Assembly (NCBI RefSeq): GCF_000423365.1
Contig: NZ_AUHV01000002.1
Location: forward strand, 248,001-312,000
Direction: 5' to 3'
DNA: 64,000 nucleotides
Source: Maritalea myrionectae DSM 19524
Lineage (GTDB): Bacteria > Pseudomonadota > Alphaproteobacteria > Rhizobiales > Devosiaceae
The position numbers and the translations under genes were made by a program. This document shows, in pieces, positions 51,698 through 60,542 of this stretch (the first letter of the stretch is position 1; each line of letters opens with the position of its first letter). The notes beneath the pieces are model-generated. The model did not search any database. It was not told the origin of the DNA and worked only from the letters and a program-made list of their open reading frames with translations.

Positions 51698-53776
51698 ATG
51701 AGCAAACTAACGCCTCCGAAGGCTGCAAAAAAAGATCATGTCACCGTTCACCACGATATTGAACGGAACGACCCCTACCACTGGTTGCGCGACGATAATT
51801 GGCAGCAAGTCATGCGCGAGCCGGAGGCACTCGACAGCGACATTCGCGCCTATCTGGAAGCCGAGAATGACTTTTTCAACGCCCATATGGACGATAGTGC
51901 CGATTTGCGCGAGCAAATCTATAAAGAGATCCGGGGCCGGATTAAAGAAGATGACAGCTCTGTGCCATTCAAAGATGGCGACTATGCTTATTTCTCGCGC
52001 ACGCTTGAAGGGCAGCAATATTCACAAATTTGCCGCACAGATCGCGATGGCAGCAATGAAACCGTGCTGCTCGACATCAACAAAGAGGCTGGTGAGGGCT
52101 ATTTCCGTTCTGGCGGGGCGACGCATTCGCCCAACCATAAACTTCTCGCTTGGTCTGCTGACCGCAATGGCTCTGAATATTTCACGATCTATGTGCGCGA
52201 CCTCGAGTCCGGCAAAGAGCTTAAAGACGAGATCAAGAGCACCACTGGCGGCGTGACATGGGCTGCAGATTCCAAGAGTTTTTTCTACACGGTGCAGGAC
52301 GATAACCACCGCCCGCACAAGGTATTTCACCACAAGCTGGGCGATGATCCCGCAAATGATGCGATGATCTATGAGGAGCCGGATTCAGGGTTCTTTTTGG
52401 GCGTAGGGAAAACCAATTCGGGCAATTATATCATCATTGATAGCCACGACCATGAAACCAGCGAGGTGCGCTTTATCGATGCTCACAAGCTGGGCGCGCC
52501 GACATTGGTGGCTGCGCGGCAAAATGGACGCGAATACTCCATTGATGATGCGAACGGCCTGTTCTACATCCGCACCAATGCGGATGGTGCCGAGGACTAC
52601 AAATTGGCAACCGCACCAATTGACAATCCGGGCATTGAGCATTGGACCGATTTGGTGCCACACCGCCCTGGTGTGTTGCTGAAGGGATATTTCTTGAAAT
52701 CGCGCTATTTGGTGCGCAAGGAAGAGTTTGAAGGCCTGCCGCGCATCATTGTGCGCAATCTTGAAACTGGTCACGAGGAAGAAATCAGCTTCAAAGAAGA
52801 AGCCTATACGCTTTCAGTTTCAGCAGGTTACGAGTTTGATACCGATGAAATTCGCTATTTTTACTCTTCCCCCACGACGCCACCGCAAGTGTTTGATTAT
52901 CGCATCGACAGCAAATCACGCACATTGCTGAAAACGCAGGAAATCCCTTCGGGCCATAATCCGGATGATTATGTGACACACCGCCTGTTTGCGACTGCGC
53001 CCGACGGCGCGCAGGTGCCCGTAACGATTTTGCATCGTGCAGACTTCAAACCCGATGGAAGTGCGCCACTGTTGCTCTATGGCTATGGCTCATATGGCAT
53101 GTCCATGTCCGCTGGTTTCTCAATCTCCACTTTGTCGCTGGTCGATCGGGGCATGGTTTATGCCATCGCCCATATTCGTGGCGGCATGGAAAAGGGCTAT
53201 AACTGGTACACATCAGGCAAAAAACACAACAAAAAGAACACGTTCAATGATTTCATTGCGGCGGGTGAAATGTTGGTGGAGCAAGGCTACACCTCAAAAG
53301 GCAATATTGCCGCAATGGGCGGCTCGGCAGGCGGCATGTTGATGGGCGCTGTCGCCAATCAGGCTCCTGATTTGTTTGCGTCTATTCTTGCGCTCGTTCC
53401 GTTTGTAGATGTGCTGAACACGATGCTTGACGATACGCTACCCCTCACCCCACCGGAATGGCCGGAATGGGGCAATCCAATCACCTCGAAAGAGGACTAT
53501 GAATATATCGCCAGCTATTCGCCTTATGACAATATTGAGGCCAAGGAATATCCTGCCATCTTTGTCATGGCTGGGCTGACGGACCCACGGGTCACCTATT
53601 GGGAGCCAGCCAAATGGGTGGCGAAATTGCGTGAGTTTAAGACCGACGATAACCCACTGATTTTAAAAACACATATGGGCGCCGGTCATGCGGGCATGTC
53701 TGGGCGTTTTGAAAAAATCAAGGAAACCGCCCTCGCCTATGCGTTCGCCTTACAAACCACAAAAGGCGCTAAATAA
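51698..53776 (+). CDS. ptrB: Oligopeptidase B (protease II, S9A)
   Basis: The product, about 692 residues, is a prolyl-oligopeptidase-type serine peptidase that cuts peptides after basic residues. An N-terminal beta-propeller (residues about 70-400) covers a C-terminal alpha/beta hydrolase domain with the nucleophile Ser543 in GGSAGG. The catalytic Asp (AGLTDPRV) and His (GAGHAGMSGRFE) lie further on. It is cytosolic. The ATG at 51698 lies 4 nt after the msrB stop; an ATG at 51686 overlapping msrB is possible. Confidence 0.94.
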   Translation: MSKLTPPKAAKKDHVTVHHDIERNDPYHWLRDDNWQQVMREPEALDSDIRAYLEAENDFFNAHMDDSADLREQIYKEIRGRIKEDDSSVPFKDGDYAYFSRTLEGQQYSQICRTDRDGSNETVLLDINKEAGEGYFRSGGATHSPNHKLLAWSADRNGSEYFTIYVRDLESGKELKDEIKSTTGGVTWAADSKSFFYTVQDDNHRPHKVFHHKLGDDPANDAMIYEEPDSGFFLGVGKTNSGNYIIIDSHDHETSEVRFIDAHKLGAPTLVAARQNGREYSIDDANGLFYIRTNADGAEDYKLATAPIDNPGIEHWTDLVPHRPGVLLKGYFLKSRYLVRKEEFEGLPRIIVRNLETGHEEEISFKEEAYTLSVSAGYEFDTDEIRYFYSSPTTPPQVFDYRIDSKSRTLLKTQEIPSGHNPDDYVTHRLFATAPDGAQVPVTILHRADFKPDGSAPLLLYGYGSYGMSMSAGFSISTLSLVDRGMVYAIAHIRGGMEKGYNWYTSGKKHNKKNTFNDFIAAGEMLVEQGYTSKGNIAAMGGSAGGMLMGAVANQAPDLFASILALVPFVDVLNTMLDDTLPLTPPEWPEWGNPITSKEDYEYIASYSPYDNIEAKEYPAIFVMAGLTDPRVTYWEPAKWVAKLREFKTDDNPLILKTHMGAGHAGMSGRFEKIKETALAYAFALQTTKGAK

Positions 53777-53800
53777 AGAAAGCTTTTTCTTTCCATACCT

Positions 53801-53830
53801 CTTGTTGCGGAACAAAGAACCGCGTATAAG
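53801..53830 (+). promoter_or_regulatory. Probable sigma-70 promoter of sodB
   Basis: TTGTTG (53801-53806) and TATAAG (53825-53830) are 18 nt apart. A start near 53837 would give a 40-nt leader before the sodB ATG at 53877. The -10 box is good, the -35 moderate. Confidence 0.5.
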
Positions 53831-53876
53831 AGTTTAGAAAATGAAGACCAACGAAGAACAATATTGGAGGCCAATC

Positions 53877-54473
53877 ATGTCTTTTGAATTGCCAGAACTT
53901 CCCTATGCCTACGACGCATTGAACCCATATATGTCAGCTGAGACGCTGGAATATCACCATGATAAGCACCATCAGGCTTATGTGACCAACGGCAGCAAGC
54001 TGCTTGAAGGTTCTGGTCTTGAAGGCAAATCTTTGGAAGATATTGTGCGCGAAAGCTATGGCAAAAATGCTGGCTTGTTCAACAATGCGGCTCAGCATTT
54101 CAACCACAATCACTTCTGGAAGTGGATGAAGCCTAATGGTGGCGGTTCAATTCCGGGTAATTTGGAAGCTCAAATCAAATCAGATCTTGGCTCTGTCGAC
54201 GAGTTCCGCGAAGCATTCTTGAATGCCGGTGCGACTCAGTTCGGTTCAGGCTGGGCATGGCTTGTGATGAAAGACGGCAAACTGGCCGTAACCAAAACGC
54301 CAAACGGTGAAAACCCGCTGATTCATGGCGAAACACCGTTGCTTGGTTGCGATGTGTGGGAGCACTCCTACTACATTGATTATCGCAATGCGCGTCCAAA
54401 ATACCTCGAAGCTTTCTTCGACTCACTTGTGAACTGGGAATATGTGGCAGAGCTTTACGAAGCTGCGAAATAA
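53877..54473 (+). CDS. sodB: Iron superoxide dismutase SodB
   Basis: The 198-residue enzyme converts superoxide to oxygen and hydrogen peroxide in the cytosol. Metal ligands are His27 (EYHHDKHH), His77 (HFNHNHFW), Asp159 and His163 (DVWEHSYY). Gln73 in NAAQHFNH marks the iron type. The ATG at 53877 follows TTGGAGG; a start 12 codons upstream lacks such a site. A terminator follows, so the gene is monocistronic. Confidence 0.96.
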   Translation: MSFELPELPYAYDALNPYMSAETLEYHHDKHHQAYVTNGSKLLEGSGLEGKSLEDIVRESYGKNAGLFNNAAQHFNHNHFWKWMKPNGGGSIPGNLEAQIKSDLGSVDEFREAFLNAGATQFGSGWAWLVMKDGKLAVTKTPNGENPLIHGETPLLGCDVWEHSYYIDYRNARPKYLEAFFDSLVNWEYVAELYEAAK

Positions 54474-54501
54474 TCCCACGATTCAATGGTGAAAATTTAC
54501 G

Positions 54502-54536
54502 ATCCGCCAAGCCCCTGGGTTTGGCGGATTTTTTTT
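54502..54536 (+). terminator. Intrinsic terminator of sodB
   Basis: Arms ATCCGCCAA (54502-54510) and TTGGCGGAT (54521-54529) form a perfect 9-bp stem with a 10-nt loop, followed by a run of T residues to 54536. It lies 28 nt after the sodB stop. Confidence 0.93.
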
Positions 54537-54585
54537 GGTCTGTGAAAAAAACAACGAATCTCTAGGCAAATCACCTTTTCCAGTG

Positions 54586-54601
54586 TTAACCATTCATTAA
54601 C
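54586..54601 (+). promoter_or_regulatory. Perfect CtrA box just before the pseudo-receiver gene
   Basis: TTAACCATTCATTAAC matches TTAA-N7-TTAAC exactly. It ends 15 nt before the TTG start of the receiver-like gene. That is too close for an activated promoter with a normal leader, so CtrA may repress here, or the true start is further in. Confidence 0.55.
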
Positions 54602-54616
54602 CACGGGAGAGGTGAT

Positions 54617-55192
54617 TTGTTCGAAACCAAGGTCGTTGGAATACTGACGCAAAACTCAGCGCTAAGTTCAATCTTGGCCATGGTCCTGCGTGATGTCGCG
54701 GGTCTTCGCCTGCGTGAATTTTCCAGCGCGGCCCATCTTTTGCGCTATGCCGACATTGCGCCGCTTGACCTCTTGATCCTTGATTATCAGCTCGCTGACC
54801 GCTCTGCACCAGATGTTTTGAACAGCTTGCGCAGCAATCCCAGCATTGATGTTGAGACGTTACAAACCATCACCATGATTAAAAATATTGACCGGGAATT
54901 GCAGGCCAGTGTGGTCAATGCCGGCATTGATGAGATCATCGTGAAACCCATGTCTCCGGCCTATATCAAGGAGCGGGTAAGCGCCCGCCTTGGGGCCAAT
55001 GGAAAATTTGTGCGCATCCCCACTTCAGCGGCATCCAGCCGCGATTGGCGCGATGATGAATCCCACAATGAGAACCAGCCTCGTCCCTTTGACCATGGGC
55101 AGCTTGGGCAAATGAGCGCCCAGCATGACAATGTGATTGAGTTTTCTGCCTATCGCGACAAGCTGACCAGCATGAGCGATAAGCCGCATTAA
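54617..55192 (+). CDS. Pseudo-receiver domain protein
   Basis: The 191-residue protein has a CheY-like N-terminal domain (residues 1-128) with the phospho-acceptor position Asp56 (LILDYQLAD) and the conserved Lys in EIIVKPMSP. The acidic pair that normally binds Mg2+ is replaced by residues of GILTQNS, so phosphorylation is doubtful. The 60-residue tail is polar and probably disordered, without a DNA-binding domain. The start is a TTG behind GGAGAGGTG. Single-domain receivers often relay signals in the cell-cycle network. Confidence 0.75.
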   Translation: MFETKVVGILTQNSALSSILAMVLRDVAGLRLREFSSAAHLLRYADIAPLDLLILDYQLADRSAPDVLNSLRSNPSIDVETLQTITMIKNIDRELQASVVNAGIDEIIVKPMSPAYIKERVSARLGANGKFVRIPTSAASSRDWRDDESHNENQPRPFDHGQLGQMSAQHDNVIEFSAYRDKLTSMSDKPH

Positions 55193-55245
55193 GGCCCCTC
55201 ATTTCACACGGGGCACCTACCTACGAACATCTACTGATTGAGAAT

Positions 55246-55791
55246 TTAGCGCGGTGTTTCCGACAACAGCGTCGCGACTTTATCCCAGCCTTCTTCCACT
55301 GATCTGGCAAAAATAATGCGCTCCAGTGCGTCGGGCCGATCAACGGCCACCACATCCTGCATGAAGCCGCGAAGCAACAAAAACTCGTCGCTTTTGGACA
55401 GGCACACAAGGGGCCGACAGGCTGAGGCCAGCCATGTTTCCAAATATCGCCCTAAATCCTGCACGCCACAAGGCAGCACCCAGAAATGTGAAACCGATTG
55501 TGCGATGGGTTCGATTGGCGACCCGTTTATCTCAATGATTTCAGCGCCGTCAGGTAATTTGACGCTTGGCGTATTTTCTTGATGATAGACCATCACCCGG
55601 CCATTTTTGGACAGCGCCCCGGATACAAAGCCTGAAGCCACCTCTCCGGTCGGCATCGCACAGCAGATATCGACCTTCTTCTGCGCCAAAAATTCGCCAG
55701 TCGCGTGGGCCTTTGTGATTTGCTTTTGGTGTTCGGCCCGGTCTGCAGGCACCAGAAATCCGGCAGTCTTGATTGGTTTTTTTCCCTTCAT
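55246..55791 (-). CDS. Unknown protein, possibly degenerate SLOG-like
   Basis: I do not recognise a family with confidence. The 181-residue protein has a Rossmann-like alternation of strands and helices. A segment VDICCAMPTGEVASGFVSGAL and a later VLPCGVQDLGRYLETWL loosely recall the glycine-rich and PGGxGTxxE blocks of SLOG/LOG-type nucleotide-binding proteins, but the signature is degenerate. The start at 55791 is 1 nt after the end of the HerA-like gene, so the two are likely one operon. Confidence 0.6.
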   Translation of the reverse strand: MKGKKPIKTAGFLVPADRAEHQKQITKAHATGEFLAQKKVDICCAMPTGEVASGFVSGALSKNGRVMVYHQENTPSVKLPDGAEIIEINGSPIEPIAQSVSHFWVLPCGVQDLGRYLETWLASACRPLVCLSKSDEFLLLRGFMQDVVAVDRPDALERIIFARSVEEGWDKVATLLSETPR

Positions 55792-55792
55792 T

Positions 55793-57325
55793 CTAACGCC
55801 CCCGCTTGAGTGAACCGAGAATACCACGAACCAGTTGGTTCCCCAACTGTCGCGCAACGGTGCGCGCGAAGGTTTTTACGGCTGCTTCTGTTGGCGTTTG
55901 ACGCCGGGATTGACTTGTCTTGCGTTTTGTTTTGGGGCGATCATCGCGATATTTGTCGCGGTAGCCTGTGCGCGTGTCCCAAAGGTCGCCAAAATCATCT
56001 TTTTGTTCGCGCTCAAGCTGCAATTCTTCTTCGCGCAATTTTGCCTCTGCACGGCGCTGCAGTTCTTCATAAGCAGAATCGCGATCCATGGTTTGATCAT
56101 ACAACGCTGCCACAGGGCTGTTTGCGATAATCTGCTTGCGCTCCTCTGGCGTGATCGGGCCAAGTCGCGATGATGGTGGCCGCATCATGGTGCGCCCAAC
56201 GATCGAGGGAACACCTTTTTTCTCAAGCGTTGACACCAGCGCTTCACCCACACCCAATTGGGTGATCACTTCCTTGGTATCAAATGCTGGATTGGGCCGG
56301 AATGTATCGGCCGCTGTTTTCACCGCACGTTGCTCACGCGGCGTATAGGCCCGCAAAGCATGTTGCACCCGGTTGCCCAGTTGCGCCAGCACGGGGTCGG
56401 GAATGTCGAGCGGATTTTGGGTCACAAAATAAACGCCCACCCCTTTGGAGCGGACCAGTTTGACCACTTGCTCAACCTTATCCATCAATGCGTCTGGCGC
56501 GTCATCAAACAGCAAATGCGCTTCATCGAAAAAGAACACCAAATGCGGTTTGTCCGGATTGCCAACTTCTGGCAGTTCTTCAAATAGCTCTGACAACAGC
56601 CACAGCAAAAACGTGGCGTAAAGGCGCGGCGATTGCATCAATTCATCTGCCGCCAACACACTCACAACACCGCGTCCGTCTTTGTCGGTGCGCATCAGGT
56701 CTCTGATATCCAGCGCGCGTTCGCCAAAGAAGTTTTCGGCGCCCTGCTGCTCCAGCACCAATAGCGAGCGTTGGATGGCACCGATTGAGGCACGGGAGAC
56801 CCGGCCATATCGCCTGGAAATAATATCGGAATTTTCGTCAATATCGGCCAAAATCGCGCGCAGGTCCTTCAGGTCCAGCAGCAACATGCCCTCATCATCC
56901 GCGTATGCAAAGGCGATATTGATCACGCCTTCTTGCACTTCGGTCAAATCCATCAGCCGGGCCAGCAAAAGCGGGCCCATATCGGAAATGGTGGCGCGAA
57001 TGGGGTGGCCCTGGCGGCCGAACAAATCCCAAAAGATGGTCGGAAAGGCTTCATAGACATAATCGTCAAAGCCAATATTTTGAGCGCGCTCTTCCAAAAA
57101 GTCTTTGGTTTCGCCGCTTACCGCAACACCGGAGAGGTCGCCCTTCACGTCAGCGCAAAACACAGGCACCCCTGCCCGCGAAAAGCCTTCAGCCATGATT
57201 TGCAGGCTTACAGTTTTACCTGTGCCGGTTGCCCCAGTGATCAAGCCGTGGCGATTGGCCAACTTCAGATCGAGATATTCAGCTTGGGTGCTGGTGCCAA
57301 GATAAACCTTGCCGTCAACAAACAT
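55793..57325 (-). CDS. HerA-like ATPase, DUF853 (YjgR family)
   Basis: The 510-residue protein is a P-loop ATPase of the HerA/FtsK group. Walker A is [12 protein letters not shown] near residue 33, Walker B is [12 protein letters not shown], and an arginine-finger region ([20 protein letters not shown] in part) follows. The Lys/Arg-rich C-terminus ([12 protein letters not shown]) may bind nucleic acid. The role of YjgR is not established. The ATG at 57325 with AAGGG seven bases upstream gives the typical N-terminus [12 protein letters not shown]; a GTG at 57421 would add an atypical extension. Confidence 0.87.
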   Translation of the reverse strand: MFVDGKVYLGTSTQAEYLDLKLANRHGLITGATGTGKTVSLQIMAEGFSRAGVPVFCADVKGDLSGVAVSGETKDFLEERAQNIGFDDYVYEAFPTIFWDLFGRQGHPIRATISDMGPLLLARLMDLTEVQEGVINIAFAYADDEGMLLLDLKDLRAILADIDENSDIISRRYGRVSRASIGAIQRSLLVLEQQGAENFFGERALDIRDLMRTDKDGRGVVSVLAADELMQSPRLYATFLLWLLSELFEELPEVGNPDKPHLVFFFDEAHLLFDDAPDALMDKVEQVVKLVRSKGVGVYFVTQNPLDIPDPVLAQLGNRVQHALRAYTPREQRAVKTAADTFRPNPAFDTKEVITQLGVGEALVSTLEKKGVPSIVGRTMMRPPSSRLGPITPEERKQIIANSPVAALYDQTMDRDSAYEELQRRAEAKLREEELQLEREQKDDFGDLWDTRTGYRDKYRDDRPKTKRKTSQSRRQTPTEAAVKTFARTVARQLGNQLVRGILGSLKRGR

Positions 57326-57501
57326 CCAATGGCCCTTCCAGAATTTTGAAGGTTTATATAAGCCGTGCGATGAACAAATCTCAATAGGACCATTGTTTTT
57401 TTTGACAAATATGCCCAACACATCAGTTCAGTTGGTGGTTTGACTTGAAAAGACACAAGCGATGCCCCATTTGTCGAGCAGACTTATTTTGGGGGCTGGA
57501 C

Positions 57502-57828
57502 ATGCTGACGACGACAACGGACACGCTCGATGGTTTCGAGATTACCGAATATATGGGCATCGTGATGGGGGAAACTATTCTGGGTGCCAACTTTATTCGC
57601 GACATTATGGCGACCGTGACCGACTATATCGGTGGCCGCTCCGGTGCCTATGAAGAAACATTGAGCAGATCACGCAAAGCCGCCCTTGAAGAAATGTGCG
57701 ATCGGGCGCGCGCCATCGGCGCCGATGCCGTTATCGGCATTGATATCGACTATGAAACTGTTGGGTCACGCGGTGCCATGTTGATGGTGACCTGCTCGGG
57801 CACCGCCGTTAAACTGCGGAAAACCTGA
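57502..57828 (+). CDS. UPF0145/YbjQ family heavy-metal-binding-domain protein
   Basis: The 108-residue protein matches UPF0145: [42 protein letters not shown] in part, and [16 protein letters not shown], then [12 protein letters not shown]. Members form ring-shaped assemblies and may bind metal, but function is unknown. The ATG at 57502 follows GGGGG. An in-frame TTG at 57445 with GGTGG upstream would add a CPIC-containing segment like half of a zinc ribbon, so a longer form is possible. Confidence 0.88.
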   Translation: MLTTTTDTLDGFEITEYMGIVMGETILGANFIRDIMATVTDYIGGRSGAYEETLSRSRKAALEEMCDRARAIGADAVIGIDIDYETVGSRGAMLMVTCSGTAVKLRKT

Positions 57829-57910
57829 ACCAAGTTAACCAGCAGGGTCCTCTTGGCTTGCAATTGAACGGTATTTCACGCTCAATAGACTAGCAGTTCG
57901 GGAGGGGTGC

Positions 57911-59254
57911 ATGATAAATCGGCGACATTTTTTGATGACTGGCGGCGCATCCTTTTTAGGCGCTGCCTCAGCTATGGGCGTTGCCTCGCCACTTATGGCG
58001 CAAAACAATGTGAGCGGCGCCCTGCTTGATGGCCGAAATTTTGGCCTCGCCCCCGGTGCGCCTTATGACCAGGCCGAGGCATTGGCCACCGCGATCAATG
58101 CAGCCAACAGCGCCAAGCAAAAGCTTTTCCTGCCCGCTGGTAGCTACCAGATATCAAATGTTACTTTACCTTCCAGCACACAAATCATTGGTGCAGGCAG
58201 CGCGACCAAACTGGTGCAGCTCACGGATAAGCCTATTTTTTCGTTGGTCGGTGCGCAAAATATCGCCCTTGAACAGTTTGATTTGGTGGGGGCGCAAGAC
58301 CTGGCGGCGGACGCGATCCTTTACATGCAATCCGTGCGCAATGTGAATATTGAGGAATGCGGCTTTTTCGCCAGCGCCAAACACGGCGTTTGGGGATATG
58401 ACGCGCAAGTGCAACTCAACAGCAATCGCTTCGAACAGGTGGGCAGCGCGGCGATCTTTTTGACCAATGGCGTGCAATCGCAAGTGCGCGGCAACATCAT
58501 CAATGGATGCGGCAACAATGGCATTTTGATTTGGCGTGATGAACCGGGCTTTGATGGCACGATTGTCACCCACAATCAGATTGAAAATATTGAGTGGCGT
58601 AGCGGCGGCAACGGCCAAAATGGCAATGGCATCAACGTGTTTCGAGCACAGAATGTCATCGTGGCGAACAATGTAATTAAAGATTGTGGATTTACAGCGG
58701 TGCGCGCCAACGGCACGCGCAACACGCAGATCATCGGCAATAATTGTCAGCGGTTGGGTGAAGTGGCGATCTTCTCCGAATTCGGGTTTTCGGGCTCTTT
58801 GATCAGCAACAATGTGATTGACGAAGCGGCCACCGGCATTTCAATCACCAATTACAATGATGGCGGCTACTTGGCTGTGTGCGCCAACAATATTGTGCGC
58901 AATATTTGGGAAAAAAGCCCCAACAATCCCGACACCATTCCACTCGGCATCGCTGCGGAGGCAGATTGCGTGCTATCGGGCAATGTGGTGGAAAATGTGC
59001 CCGGCGCTGGCCTCCTGCTCGGTTGGGGTCCTTATCACCGCAATTTGCTGGCCAATGGCAATTTGGTGCGCAAATGCAAATATGGCATTGCCGCTTCGGC
59101 AGTTGAAGGCGATGGCCCGATCAATATTACGGGCAATTCGCTTTTTGAGTGTGAGCAACCGATGGTGGGAAGCAAATGGCGGGATGTTGAATTTGATGAT
59201 CTGGCGAAGAAATCGCCAGACCATATTTTTGTCGCCAACAATGTTGTCGGCTAG
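57911..59254 (+). CDS. TIGR03808 Tat-exported parallel beta-helix protein
   Basis: The 447-residue protein has a twin-arginine signal (NRRHFLMTGGASFLG) and a right-handed parallel beta-helix made of repeats such as GNIINGCGNNGILIW and VANNVIKDCGFTAVRANG. This is the layout of the TIGR03808 family, found mainly in Hyphomicrobiales. It resembles pectate lyase-like folds but no catalytic residues are evident. It is expected in the periplasm. It stands alone behind a GGGAGGGG ribosome site. Confidence 0.9.
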   Translation: MINRRHFLMTGGASFLGAASAMGVASPLMAQNNVSGALLDGRNFGLAPGAPYDQAEALATAINAANSAKQKLFLPAGSYQISNVTLPSSTQIIGAGSATKLVQLTDKPIFSLVGAQNIALEQFDLVGAQDLAADAILYMQSVRNVNIEECGFFASAKHGVWGYDAQVQLNSNRFEQVGSAAIFLTNGVQSQVRGNIINGCGNNGILIWRDEPGFDGTIVTHNQIENIEWRSGGNGQNGNGINVFRAQNVIVANNVIKDCGFTAVRANGTRNTQIIGNNCQRLGEVAIFSEFGFSGSLISNNVIDEAATGISITNYNDGGYLAVCANNIVRNIWEKSPNNPDTIPLGIAAEADCVLSGNVVENVPGAGLLLGWGPYHRNLLANGNLVRKCKYGIAASAVEGDGPINITGNSLFECEQPMVGSKWRDVEFDDLAKKSPDHIFVANNVVG

Positions 59255-59271
59255 GCCCTAAAAGCTCACCA

Positions 59272-60297
59272 CTAAAGGAACGAGGCGAATTCGCCGCTCA
59301 AATGCGCTGCGCCCACTTCAAAGCCGCGCCAATTTTTCGTGGTTTTGTGAGACCATTGCGCCAGCAATTTCTTTTGGGCGTCTGATGCCTCGGCCAAGCT
59401 GGCCACCAGCCCGGCGACGATTGCCTCAGCGGCAGGAACAGAGCCATCGTCCACTTTCAGGGCAAACCCTAAGTGGCTATTGCGCAAGGCGCCACAGAAT
59501 ACGCCGTCCGCGCCGACTTTCATCATCAATTGGCCTTTGAACGCCTCCATCGCATCGGTATCAATGCGATCAGTGCCTGCGACCAACATGGCGTTTTGCG
59601 CACATGCGTCAAACAGGCGCTGCCCTGCTTGCGTATAAAGGGCAGGTAAATCCGAATTTGGATCGCTCAGTTTGGCAAATCCAGTGGCAAACCCGCGCAA
59701 GGGCGACGCCCAAGTTGGAATTGAACACCCGTCGCGACCGCATCTGTCGGTGCTCATCGTGTCACCCACCACTTTTTCAACGCAGGAACGCACCAGCTTT
59801 TGCACGGCATGGTCTTGCTCAATATAGCCCTTCGGATCGACACCCATGGCTTTGGCCACGGCCAACATGCCTGTGTGCTTACCGGAACAGTTATTGTGCA
59901 ACGCCGTCGGCGTTTCACCTTTCGCCCGCATGGCCTCGCGCGCGGCTTTGTCGGATGGCACGTGCGCACCACATTCAAGCTGGTCGGCGCTCATACCAAT
60001 TTTGTCGAGAAACCGTTCGACGCCTTCCACGTGGATCGGCTCGCCTTTATGAGACGCGCAGGCCAGTGCCAGGTCGCGGTCATCGAGGGCGAATTGATCA
60101 ACCGCACCACTTTCGAATAAGGCCAGGGCTTGCAACGATTTAATGGCAGAACGCGGGAAAATGGGGTGATCCACATCGCCAGCGCTTGCAACAATCTTGC
60201 CGCTGGAATCGGCAACACAGAAGGCCGCGCGATGGCGGTTTTCCACCCAATTTCCACGTGTGAACTCTACCAAAACCGGATTTGCAGTTTGCTGCAT
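59272..60297 (-). CDS. Rhizobium etli-type L-asparaginase
   Basis: The 341-residue enzyme belongs to the ReAV class (PF06089), which hydrolyses L-asparagine to aspartate and ammonia. With a constant shift of two residues, the key ReAV positions are present: Ser50 and Lys53 (SxxK in RSAIKS), Ser82 (ASHKGE), and the zinc ligands Cys137 and Lys140 (NNCSGK) and Cys191 (DGCSIP). It is not related to E. coli-type asparaginases. It converges with the TIGR03808 gene and diverges from lldD. Confidence 0.94.
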   Translation of the reverse strand: MQQTANPVLVEFTRGNWVENRHRAAFCVADSSGKIVASAGDVDHPIFPRSAIKSLQALALFESGAVDQFALDDRDLALACASHKGEPIHVEGVERFLDKIGMSADQLECGAHVPSDKAAREAMRAKGETPTALHNNCSGKHTGMLAVAKAMGVDPKGYIEQDHAVQKLVRSCVEKVVGDTMSTDRCGRDGCSIPTWASPLRGFATGFAKLSDPNSDLPALYTQAGQRLFDACAQNAMLVAGTDRIDTDAMEAFKGQLMMKVGADGVFCGALRNSHLGFALKVDDGSVPAAEAIVAGLVASLAEASDAQKKLLAQWSHKTTKNWRGFEVGAAHLSGEFASFL

Positions 60298-60353
60298 TTA
60301 TGATCCCCTCTTACTGCCTATGGCGCTTTTGGGCGATCAATAGCATAGCCAGG

Positions 60354-60438
60354 TCGGTCTACCAATGCGCCATTTCGCTAATAGTGGTTGGCCAACCCGG
60401 GGCCGCTAGGCCGTCCCCATTGGTCTAATCCGGCCTAG
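60354..60438. promoter_or_regulatory. Palindrome-rich control region upstream of lldD
   Basis: The 245-nt gap between the asparaginase and lldD genes holds three elements: GGTCTACC (60356-60363), a perfect palindrome GGTTGGCCAACC (60386-60397), and an inverted repeat CTAGGCCG/CGGCCTAG (60406-60413 and 60431-60438) around TTGGTCTAAT. TGGT-ACCA-type sites are bound by GntR-family regulators such as LldR. No regulator gene lies next to the operon. Confidence 0.45.
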
Positions 60439-60542
60439 GGCGACTTTTCTATCACTGCAATAGGCGCTAAAAAGAAAGGCAAGTTGTTGAAGGCCGCGTC
60501 TGCAATTACTGCCGCGCGGAGGGTTACAAAGGGGCACGCGTC

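Noticed and set aside
57445-57501. Zinc-ribbon N-terminal extension of the UPF0145 protein
   Set aside because: The extension has only one CxxC pair and needs a TTG start; the internal ATG gives the exact family length. Kept as an alternative in the feature entry.
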